64,000 nt of DNA, taken from NCBI GenBank assembly GCA_000711775.1, contig ARYC01003479.1, positions 1 through 64,000 of the forward strand. The letters are read 5' to 3'. Positions 55,437 to 64,000 of the stretch are shown here, one piece after another. Each line of letters opens with the position of its first letter. Position 1 is the stretch's first letter. This DNA comes from Oxytricha trifallax (lineage: Eukaryota; Ciliophora; Spirotrichea; Sporadotrichida; Oxytrichidae). The position numbers were made by a program, and so were the translations under genes. Under the pieces are notes generated by a model. The model was not told the DNA's origin. It did no database searches and saw only the letters and a list, made by a program, of their open reading frames with translations.

Positions 55437-56480
55437 TCATTCTTCTTATAATAACTTAATTTAATTATGCATTTTATTTATGTGCCTTTTTTCTGTTTTA
55501 AAGCAATCTTCTTACTTAATGTTTAATATTGCGTTCCTTACTATTTAATAGTGTTCCTTATTGGAAAAGTTAAAATTCCTTTCAATTACGTTCCTCTTAT
55601 AGGTAAATTTTACTCTTGAAAAAATTTCTTCAATGCAGTTAAACTATGAAGAGTAAGGAGCATTAAAGATAAATTTCCACCCATTATCAATTATCTTTTG
55701 TTTGAAAGCTCTATTGTGATGGGCACGCAAATTATCCATGAATATTATTACTTTTTAACCCCTAAATTATGGTTCTATTATTTCTAGCCCAAGCATCAAA
55801 TCTGAAATTTTTATTGATTTTCTTTTATAACAAATCCTAAGAATCCTATTGACCTGAAATAAATACCAATGAAGCCAAAGTTGAGATATTTATACCTTCT
55901 TTTTAAACATCTTGATTAGAGTATGGACCTGCCCAAGATCTCATAGAAATAGCGTGTGGTTTAAAAATAGTCTCATCTAAATATATTAAAATTTCTTATT
56001 GCTAATAAGCGTAAATCATCAAAGGGTATTGATGAAGTTGCTGAACTTAAATTTAAGTCATTTTTGAATTTGAAAGTTTAAATGTTGACTTCGTTTATTT
56101 ATATTTTACACCATTGAAGAGGTACAGCTTTCTTAAACTAGATGTCGAAATCTTTTTATCTGGAAATTTACGATGAAAAATTTTTACGCGATCAGCTATT
56201 GAGAATTATTTTAAATAAGTCAAAGTAGTCTTATGTACCAAATAGTTTAAGTGATCAAGTGTTAAATTTAGAGCTCGCTTTTTATTATTTTGACATTGAT
56301 CGGGTTTGTTGTTCTAATTAATACACACTTTTCGAATCAAATTTTAGCTAAGGCCAAATATTTTCCCAATTTATTTATAAGTAAAGCAAGTGAACTAAGC
56401 ATTTTAAGGATCTTATTAATTATTGTATCAGAGTTAAAGTATTTAGGCTCTACATTTTTAACTAATACTCTTATGTTTTA
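55437..56480 (-). pseudogene. Diverged TBE-type DDE transposase
   Basis: Minus-strand transposase of the IS630/Tc1 type. The N-terminal part reads LVHKTTLTYLKQFSIADRVK then IFHRKFPDKKISTSSLRKL. The catalytic triad is seen as YLDETIFKPHAIS (about 55960), IFMDNLRAHHNRA (about 55740) and APYSSQFNCIEEIFSRVK (about 55640). A frame change near 55800 and a TGA near 56360 break it. The first two motifs differ from those of the complete TBEs, marking a separate lineage. The stop is TGA 55437-55439. Confidence 0.85.
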
Positions 56481-56820
56481 GTTATTTCATTTCTATTCAA
56501 TTTATTTTATATTTATAATTTTCAAATTCTTCAATAAATAATTCTTATGAATGTCTTATTATCTCATAATTGTAATGAAAAATATGTTATTTATAAAACT
56601 AATTTAGTAAAAAGAATTTATACAATTATTATATTTTAACATTATTTTTATAGCGTATCTTATAACTATCTTAAATAATTTAGTCTAATTAACTTCCAAT
56701 TTTAGTGATTAGATTTATTAATTTAATTAAAAATCTAATATGAATTTTAACTATTTTTTTTGTCAAATTAGCAAATTAAAAATTTAATATTATTTTCACA
56801 ATAAATCTGAAAGAAACATC

Positions 56821-58187
56821 TCAAGATCTTCTCATTTTAATAATAAATTCTGCAGATAATTTAAGCTTAAAATTAATATTGAGAATAGAAAAAAAAAACA
56901 CTATAACAATAATTTCAGTTTTTATTGTGTATGAAATCTCATTATTTACAAAGAACAGTGCTCCAAAGAAGGTTGAAATAGAAGTCATGATTTCTCTATG
57001 TGCCAATTAGTTAATTACAGGATTCTTGTAAGGTTAGATATTTTATTAAATTTTCATAAAGATGCTCATAGTTAAAAGACTTAACAAAGCCTTAAAAATG
57101 TTTGGGTAGAGATTAAGAAACACATTAAGGCTTGAAATTAGTAAGACCTTTCTTAAAATGTTTGCGAACTCCCAGTAAAAGTACTTTCTTTTGAGACCTT
57201 AGTATATCATTTTGTATTTCCCAAAGAATATAGGATCGTCTAATTATTGTTAATTTCTTCTTAGATATAAAAAGCCCATTACTGGAAGACCTACTACCCA
57301 TAAAATGATTGCTGGAAGACCAATTCCTAAACTCCATTTCAAATGAGACCCCGACCAGCATCTAATTTCTAAATCAGTTTAGAGCCATTATTCATTTTTA
57401 TCCAATTCCATACAAAAGTACAAACTTGATGTCATTCTTGTAATAGTAGGATGTATAGAAAATAGCAGGAATATGAATGATACAATAACTTGTCTCTAAA
57501 AATTTTAAACAGATGTCTTCTAGAGTAACTTCTTGACAAAGAAAAAAATCAAAAAAATCATACCCAGGACAAATGGTAGCAAAATTATGACGATTACTTT
57601 GAAGTAATAAGTAGAGCCTCCTGGTTCAGTAAATCCAGTATCTTGCAAAAAACAGTCAAATGAAATAAAAGTCTCAGCTGATTATCCTACAGCAGAATAA
57701 ATTCCAAGAAATTTCTCAAGATAAGCAGGCCAGTTTAAGTTAAATGATGCAGCTGATGTCAAAATATGGAAATAGTTCATCAATATTCGAATAGCAATGC
57801 TAGTTTCACTTTCATTTTTACTTCTTAAATTGATCCACAACAGAATTAGTAAAGCTACGACTAATCCTATAAATATTCCTAAGATATAGAGCAAGTTCAT
57901 TGCTTTCGATGGACAGAGGCCACATTTATTAATTTTTAATTTTTTTATGCAAATTAAATAGATATCAATATTTGAATTCCTATTTTTTATTTTAATTTTT
58001 GCAAAATGAAAAGTAGTATATTCATGTTTTCCAATTCTGGTAAATTATTAGTCTCCTTATAGTATACAAGAATGACATAAATTACCGCCATATCCTAAGT
58101 TGCACAAATCATTTGAGGATTTATTTGTAGTTATAAAACCACCTATACATGCTTCTTCTATTAAGCACTCTATAATGTTGGTAGAAT
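56821..58187 (-). CDS. Multipass surface protein, C-terminal segments
   Basis: Ciliate surface protein with a Cys-rich extracellular region and several membrane helices. From about 58187 it reads STNIIECLIEEACIGG, LCNLGYGGNLCHSC and, after a probable IES near 58020-57925, CGLCPSKA. Then follow helices NLLYILGIFIGLVVALLILL, VIVILLPFVLGMIFLIFFFV, SFIFLLFSIHPTITRM, the FDCFL and YFCMELDKNEQWLQTDLEI regions, IRCWSGSHLKW, GLPAIILWVVGLPVMGFLYL and ending KMRRS before TGA (56821-56823). The last 360 codons are free of IESs. The family is widespread in ciliates and algae. Function unknown, perhaps receptor or channel-like. The 5' part continues beyond the TBE, at 62303. Confidence 0.85.
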
Positions 58188-58281
58188 CAAAACCCCTTAG
58201 TGAGGTTTATAAGTGCTTTTATTAGTAGGGTAAAGTTGGTGTTTTATTTGGGTAAGTAGAGAAATAAGGCCAGTTTGCAAA

Positions 58282-59349
58282 ATGAGAAAAAGAAATTAGC
58301 GATTTTTGGGGTCTATTTATGATGAGAAATATTTAGATTTACTGCTTAAGCTTAGGTATGGTGCGAGTATTAATATAGACTAACTCAAACCAGTGATGAA
58401 TTATTGTGCGATTGCAAAGCTATTGTGTATGAGTGCTTCGACTGTAAGGTATCACTGCTTGCTAGCTGTTTAGCATTTCAATTCTGGTTCTTGATAACAT
58501 CCTGCAAGAAAATAAAAGTTTTCTTAGCAGCATATTGAATATCTCAGTGATTCTAAGACTCTTAAGTATTGGGCACATTTCCCACCCACTTGACTAGCGA
58601 GCTGTGATGTTTCATCGCAAGCTTTCTGACATGCTTATCTCACCATAGACTATCGCAAATATTTATTGAAGGAATGGTATTATCTTAAAGACTGTCAACA
58701 GTGAAGAGAGTGATTTACTTTACTCTACCATTTTATTGTAATAATTTAAACTATATATATGATTAAATACAGAGGTCTATTGATAATAACATCAAGTTCA
58801 TACACGCTGATGAAAGTGTGTTTATGTTCAACACCTTTATTGATAAGTTTTGGTACAAGAAGTACGATAATATAGAAGTGTTATGACTAAAAGGTTAAAG
58901 TTGTCATTCAAGCAATTTTGGCTGGTATCTGTGAAGATTCAGGCTTAGAAACTTATGTTATTCATCCTCGCTCTATTAAGCAAGAGCAGTATAAAGAGTT
59001 CTAACATAAGCTAAGAGATAAGTACAGCGATCAAGAGATCATCCTGTTTAATGATAACCTCTCAGTTCATTAGACTAAGGAATCTAAGAAAGCTTATGAA
59101 GAGTTAAAGATAACTCCTGTGTATAACGTTCCTTACAGTCCTCAGTTTAATGGAATCGAATTCTATTGGAGTTAGATTAAGACTCACTACAAGAAACTCT
59201 TGCTGTATCACCTAATGCATGATCTACTTTTCGACACAGTAGACTTAATACACAGTAGTTGTAAGAGAGTGGGTAAAGACTAAACTACGATATGTGCAAG
59301 GAAAGGAAGAATGAATGTTTATTAATAAGTGTTAGACTTAAATGAATGA
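58282..59349 (+). pseudogene. TBE 42-kDa-type DDE transposase, frameshifted
   Basis: ATG 58282 (MRKRNQRFLGSIYDEKYLDL) to TGA 59347-59349. The triad is near HADESVFMFN (58800), FNDNLSVHQT (59050) and FNGIEFYW (59150). Breaks: TGA near 58490 (NSGS / QHPARKQKF), a stop and frame change near 58590, another near 58685, and TGA 58884-58886 with a +1 shift at the same place as in the other copy. C-terminal to that it is open (YDQKVKVVIQAILAGICEDS). Confidence 0.9.
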
Positions 59350-59362
59350 ATTATTTCACATA

Positions 59363-60145
59363 TCAAACGAACTCTTAAATGGATTCGGCTTCTCTTTCTT
59401 TTTCCTCTGGTGCTTTACTAGGACCTATGTTTCTTCTCTTTGTACCAGCACCAGCATCTATTTTCATTTCATCAGGCTTTTAAACTTCATTATAAAGTCT
59501 CTTGCTAGCTTAATGAATGGTTTAAGACTTTTTATCTCTGTGAACCTTTGCATTCTCTTTCATTAGAAATATTCCAGTTCCAGATTTCCCTAAAAAGTTA
59601 TAAATCAAAGCTTACTAGAGAGATAAGGATGCTTCTTAAGCTCTGCTAGCCAGGTCTCTCTTATTAGTATTCCTTGCTTCTTTTAATCTTCAGGAGAAAT
59701 AGAGTAGCGTTTCTTATGAGCTTCTTCTATAATTTCTCTCAAATAATCCTCTTTTATTGTACCAAGAACACCAAAGAAGAAGTTTCTTTCAGGTAACTTA
59801 TTTGAGAGTTTCTTCTTGCTAGGAAGGTAAATAACCACTTCCTCATCTTTCATTGCGTCCTCGTAAAGATTTATGACTGAAATCTCTGGGTAATTAGGTA
59901 TTTTAATCAGTTTGATTTCTTTCTTTTTAAAAGCTTTCTTCTCCCCGCAGAGTATTGTTTTTAAGAATGATGTTTTAGTACCTTCGATCGTTGGAAGAAT
60001 ATACCAACTGTATACATCATTGATTAATTATCAATTTATTTTACCATGCTAAGTAAGGTATCGATAGAGATCCTCCTTGCTTCTGAATCTTGAGATAATT
60101 TCTTGAGCCTCGACCCTTTTTCATTTGTTCATTGAATGATTCCAT
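59363..60145 (-). pseudogene. TBE 22-kDa-type ORF, frameshifted
   Basis: ATG 60145 (MESFNEQMKKG) to TGA 59363-59365. The middle is well kept: KIPNYPEISVINLYEDAMKD, then LPERNFFFGVLGTIKEDYLR. Frame breaks occur near 60070 and near 59600 (SSKL / GKSGTGIFLM). The tail DAGAGTKRRNIGPSKAPEE is basic. Function unknown. Confidence 0.85.
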
Positions 60146-60707
60146 CTTTGTTCCTCTTCCTATCAATAAATTTCAAGTTTTAATTTATAGACTTCTGGAT
60201 CCTATCCTTTAAAATCTTACTATTAAATATGGGCATCAAGGAGGTCAACCCTGTAAGATACGTGGAGAAAGTTCGCAGAAGCTGTAACAAACATCAGAGA
60301 TGAAGCTCCATTTTTATCAATTTAGTTCCATTAAATTATTACTAAATTTGTTTAAATTTAATTAGTACCGGTTTTAAATCCTTTTAAGTTTGATTGGTAC
60401 TAATTTAATAGCACCAAAACTTAATTAGTACCTAGTTTTAATCCAGTGAGGTTTTAATGGAAAAGTTCCAATTTGGTTCAAAACTTAATTGGTACAAGTA
60501 CCAACTTGAACTTTATCTGAGTTGGTACCAGAATCAAAATTATTAAGAGTAAAATTACAAAATTTATAGTTATAAACTGAATATAAATAAAAAGTCTTAG
60601 AGCTTAGATCAAACCATCATTAATGCTGTAGCAACTCCTATATTGTCCAGCTATAGCTATAGAGGTTTCAAGAGCTTTATAATAGAAATTTAAATTTGAA
60701 TTTAAAC
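60146..60707. promoter_or_regulatory. Divergent intergenic region of the TBE with repeated GGTACC-type motifs
   Basis: Between the divergent 22-kDa-type and kinase ORFs. It has several copies of a GTAC-centred motif (TAGTACCGG 60363, TTGGTACTAAT 60390, TTAGTACC 60426, TTGGTACAAGTACCAACTTG 60489, TTGGTACCAG 60519). They occupy the position held by GGAGGACCTCC repeats in the other complete TBE. A binding-site or promoter role is inferred. Confidence 0.45.
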
Positions 60708-62160
60708 ATGGCGGTCAACTTAAATCCTAGAACGGCATTTTAGGAGCAGGTCAATCAATGCTTAACTTTGGTTCAACCAAGAAACAAGAAGTTATATACA
60801 TTGAGAGGGAGGCAGAGCTAAGAGCTCTTGAATTTGAAGTACAGGTTTTTATTATATAGGTTTAAAACATGAAGCAGAAAACTGAGATCGAAGTTTAAAC
60901 ATTAATAAAAGATGTTGAGGAAGAAAAGGAACAGCTTCAGATTTAATAGATTAAAACTTTTGAATGTTAAGACTGCTAAAATATTTTCTCTACTTATTCC
61001 AGTTTAAAGAGACATATTTAAAGAGGTTCACTCTGGGAAAGCTAAGGTGTATTTTAAGCATGATAAGGTCGATGGCAGGTACTAGTGCACGACTTGTGAG
61101 AAGTCTTATACTTTCTCAGCTAAAGTTTATAAGCATATGCAGAAGCATCACCTAAGTGAGTTCTTGATTTAAGATAAAGAGACTTAGAAATTAGTGCCCG
61201 CTAAAAAAAAATCCAATAATCTTGAGACTTAAAAAAAACAACTGGAGAAGCTCAAGAGGCAGTAGCTAATAAAATTAATAAATCAACCTGCTCGTAATGT
61301 CTTTTTAGCTTGCTTTTAAGAGAGAGAGAGCCATGTATATTCCTGAACTAAATGCAGTAGACCTTAGCAGTTGTATTGAAAACTACTTACATATAAACGT
61401 ACTTGCTAAAGCAAAACTCATAGTGGTTGATTACTATGCCTACAAGGTATATCCTTTCAGCTATCTCCTTAAAAACGAGCAGTATTAAAAAAATTTTGCT
61501 AACGAATATATTTTACTTAGAGAGGCTTAAAAAAAGATTGCAAGAATTTGCTCAAGATAGATGGTCTTATTTTAGGGTTTGGTTACATCGCACTAAGCCT
61601 AAAAAAGTTTGAAATGACTCTCCGAGATTATCTATATTAAAACAGATACCCAGATGACTTGAATGATATTCTATCTAATATGATAAAGGGTGTTTAGGAA
61701 CTTCAGGAGCTTGGGTACGTTCATAGAGATTTGAATGCTGAAAATGTTATGGTAAACCTTTGCCCTTTAGAAGTAGTCGTAATCGATTTTTAATAGAGCC
61801 TTAAGATAAGAGATTGTAACCTTAGCAAAGGCTCTTGGTACTACAAGTTACTTCCCAATCAGAGAGAAATGGACTAATGGCTCTATTTAGTGTGATGTTT
61901 GGGCAGTAGCTGTAATAATATTAGAGTGCGATATGGAAAACATGACTTTAATTAATACAAAATATAAAAAATAATCAATAAATCTAGCTGAGAAGCACAT
62001 AAAACAAGATGATGTATGCTAAGAAATAAAGAAGATTGTAGAGTAGATAATAGTAGTAGATCCAGCATATCCAAGACAATCCTTAGATGATATGCTCGAA
62101 CCACTAAAGAAAGCGAGATTCAAGAGATACAACAAAGACAAGCAAGTAAAATTCGTGTGA
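60708..62160 (+). pseudogene. TBE 57-kDa-type zinc-finger/kinase ORF, frameshifted
   Basis: ATG 60708 (MAVNLNPRTAF) to TGA 62158-62160. Two C2H2 fingers: FECQDCQNIFSTYSSLKRHI (60962) and YQCTTCEKSYTFSAKVYKHM (61082). An acidic helical stretch precedes them. The kinase remnant includes YAYKVYPFSYLL (61437), LGYVHRDLNAENVM (61710) and VVVIDF (61770), with several frame changes and a lost activation segment. The C-terminus RFKRYNKDKQVKFV matches the copy at 63696. Confidence 0.85.
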
Positions 62161-62302
62161 AATAATTAAACTAATACTCATTTAATACATATTAAAGTCT
62201 CATTAAACCTGCCTTTTCTCTACTAACTCTAATAAAACCCCAACTTTACCCTACTAATCAAAGCACTTATAAACCTCACTAAGGGGTTTTGGGGTTTTGA
62301 AT

Positions 62303-62560
62303 AGAATCCTGATTAATTTATATAAAACCACTATAAATTAAAAAATGATCGCCAATATCCTTTCTTGACATTGATTTTATCTTCTCCTAAGCATTCACTG
62401 TGTGAGGGACATTAAAACAAAAAATAATATTATTCGTAGCACTAATTTGATTATTGTTAAAGAGAATAAAAACCCACTCCGCATATTTAGCACCTATTAA
62501 ACAGTTTAATAATAATTTAAGCTTACTCTTCATTTTGAGTTATTTCTCCAATAGTACATT
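62303..62560 (-). CDS. Multipass surface protein, extracellular segment upstream of the TBE
   Basis: Minus-strand continuation of the gene at 56821-58187: CQICGVGFYSL, CPSHSECLGEDKINVKKGYW then RSF. Cys spacing and GYWR are typical of the ectodomain that precedes ECLIEEACIGG. Deleting the TBE with one AAT copy leaves an in-frame NQSGFYSTNIIECL, although the true pointer may lie a little to either side. Segment ends are approximate. Confidence 0.65.
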
Positions 62561-63553
62561 ATTATAATTGTAAAATTTAAATAAAAGTCATTTAAATATT
62601 TTAATTTTGAATTTGATATAAAATTTTTACATTTTTGGAAATTATGGACTATAATTTTTATTTTATATATTTACTAGACTTTAATTAAAAGACTAAATGT
62701 AATGAGTTAACTTTATATTCTAATATTCCGAAACCCCTTATAAAGAAATAATAAAAAAGAGATTAAACATTCTCTTAAATCAGAAAAGAAGAATATCTAG
62801 AAAATAAACAATTGATATTTAATTTTTTACTTTAGTATTCATAATTTATTAATTTATATGAACTTAATCTACTTATAATTTTTTAATAATTTTAAAATTT
62901 ATTCGTTGTCAATATCTAAAATCTAGATTGATTAATTGATAATTTATCAAGTTTTTAGTTTTCCATTAAGCATCAAAATTTTACTCTAAGTACTATGTAT
63001 TAATGCTACTCGATCCAATTTAGTATATTTGATTATCATTTATTTTTTTAATAAAAATTATATTATAGCTGACGTTCTGCCTTCCTGGAGATCCTTAAAA
63101 TATTAAATCATTGAAAATTCCTATTCCATTCTACACTATAATTTGAGTCTACCTTTAAATAATATTATAATTTAAATGATACCCCAGTACTTTTTAAGTA
63201 TTTGTAAGAGCTGCTATGAATAATGAACTAAAAAAAGTTATAATATGTAATCATACGATTTTAAACCCAAAAAACCTAAAATGATTCAATTTTTGTTTTT
63301 CTGATGTTGTTATTAATGAGGGAAAAACATAACTAACGTTTATTTAGATTGAATTGTGCTTATCTTTTAGCTTATCTTATCACACTTTGTACTACTTTCA
63401 CTGAAATAGCAAGTAACTTCTGCTCATGAAATTAAGTGGTACCTCCTGGGGTTGAATGATTGCCAGTCATTAAAATTTATAGTTAAGAGCAAATATTTCA
63501 TCATACTAAAAATTACTGAACTTAAGAATAAAGAGTAAATTAATTTAAGACAC
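62561..63553. other. AT-rich DNA with a possible further coding segment
   Basis: Mostly AT-rich. At about 63345-63475 the minus strand has an open stretch, TGNHSTPGGTTQFHEQKLLA, that looks coding and could be another ectodomain segment of the surface protein. A short G+C-richer patch near 63070-63100 is unassigned. Ends with the ATT (63554-63556) before the next TBE. Confidence 0.4.
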
Positions 63554-63556
63554 ATT

Positions 63557-64000
63557 CAAAACCCCAAAACCCCTTAGTGAGGTTTATAAGTGCTTTGATT
63601 TGTAGGGTATAGTTGGGGTCTTATTGGGGTTAGTAGAGAAAACGCAGGTTTTATATGATATTAATGAATATTTAAAGAGTATTAGTGTATTTAATTCAAA
63701 CAAATTTTATCTGCTTATCTTTGTGATACCTCTTGAATTTTGCAGTCTGTAGTTGTTCTAGTATATCATCTAATGATTATCGTGGATATGCTGGAGCTTT
63801 TACGATGACCATCTCAACTATCTTCTTAATTACATTACATATTTCATCTTGCTTTATATGTTTAGCAGCCAAATTTATTGATTATTTTTCATGTTTTGTT
63901 CCAAGTATGACATACTTTCCATATCGCACTCTAAGATAATTGCAGCTACCGCCCAAACATCCCATTATACAGAGCCATTTGTCCATTTCTCTCTTATAGG
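63557..64000 (-). mobile_element. TBE transposon, start of an inverted copy (cut by window end)
   Basis: CAAAACCCCAAAACCCCTTAGTGAGG at 63557 is the same subfamily end as 58188-62299, with one more C4A4 unit than that element's left end. ATT precedes it. The kinase ORF comes first and on the minus strand, so this copy is inverted relative to the TBE at 58188. Confidence 0.94.
63696..64000 (-). CDS. TBE zinc-finger/kinase ORF, C-terminal part
   Basis: The minus strand reads REKWTNGSVQWDVWAVAAII then LECDMESM, matching kinase subdomain IX, and ends KFKRYHKDKQIKFV at TGA 63696-63698. A frame change occurs around 63880 (stop after IWLLNI in one frame). Whether the whole gene is intact cannot be told because it runs out of the window. 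Confidence 0.8.

Larger units (their letters stand above)
52540..56490 (-). mobile_element. Old, diverged TBE-like element without clear ends
   Basis: Three ORFs in the exact TBE arrangement, inverted: zinc-finger/kinase (minus), 22-kDa-type (plus), DDE transposase (minus). All are decayed and much more diverged from the other TBEs than those are from each other. I could not find C4A4 termini or a target duplication at either edge, so boundaries are set by the outermost ORFs. A CCCCAAAACCCC motif lies inside, between the kinase and 22-kDa-type ORFs (54321-54332). Confidence 0.8.
58188..62299 (+). mobile_element. Complete TBE transposon (4112 bp)
   Basis: Left end CAAAACCCCTTAGTGAGG at 58188. 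Right end CCTCACTAAGGGGTTTTGG... to 62299. The target duplication is AAT at 58185-58187 and 62300-62302. The same three ORFs in the same orientation as 44700-48873, but of a different subfamily (the end after C4A4 is CCCCTTAGTGAGG instead of CCCTTTCAGTAG). The left end has one fewer C4A4 unit than the right. All ORFs are frameshifted. It interrupts a host gene between two coding segments. Confidence 0.96.

Noticed and set aside
57125-57361. Minus ORF starting MLVGVSF
   Set aside because: Out of frame with the 360-codon surface-protein ORF, which reads RCWSGSHLKW here.
1-64000. tRNA, rRNA or other structured RNA genes
   Set aside because: I looked for the conserved tRNA boxes and rRNA-like G+C-rich blocks and saw none; a covariance-model scan would be decisive.

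Overview
The window looks like micronuclear (germline) DNA of a hypotrich/spirotrich ciliate of the Oxytricha/Stylonychia kind. Four things show this. First, real genes only stay open if TAA and TAG are read as Gln and TGA alone is stop. Second, genes are cut into segments (MDSs) by short AT-rich inserts (IESs), each flanked by a short direct repeat (pointer) that rebuilds the frame when one copy is kept. Third, two genes have segments on opposite strands. Fourth, transposons end in C4A4 telomere-like repeats and carry the three genes of telomere-bearing elements (TBEs). The species is inferred, not proven.

Layout. 1-455: right end of a TBE. 459-3371 and 12867-15625: two diverged copies of an unrecognised gene, each followed by a centrin gene (broken in copy 1, apparently intact in copy 2 at 15776-16457). 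Between them lie AT-rich DNA, a secreted-type hypothetical gene (about 7380-8285, minus) and a palindromic element with a kinase fragment. 16840-17541: LRR gene. 17612-19866 (minus): coiled-coil, probably ciliary gene. 20170-28888: a scrambled RBR (RING-IBR-RING) ubiquitin ligase locus, with N-terminus and RING1 on plus, IBR and RING2 on minus, a duplicated RING2 segment, and other coding segments nested inside. 29051-34611: chitin synthase in about 20 segments. 34740-35715: secreted DOMON-domain gene with an inversion. 36166-39463: DUF229/sulfatase-like membrane protein. 39624 to about 43031: hypothetical gene with a cargo-bearing inverted-repeat element in one IES. 44700-48873: complete TBE. 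51300-52311: hypothetical gene (minus). About 52540-56490: old TBE-like element without clear ends. 56821 to about 62560 (minus): multipass surface protein split by a second complete TBE (58188-62299). 63557-64000: start of another TBE in the opposite orientation.

How it works together. Host genes are precursors that need IES removal and, for the RBR and DOMON genes, segment inversion. TBEs and MITE-like elements sit between coding segments, as expected of DNA removed when the somatic nucleus develops. The TBE genes (DDE transposase, a 22-kDa-type ORF, a zinc-finger/kinase ORF) are mostly broken by frameshifts.

Limits: all reading was by eye. MDS ends come from pointer matches that restore frame, and family names rest on motifs. 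Genes marked low confidence may be partly chance open frames, since only one stop codon is used in about 75-80% AT DNA.
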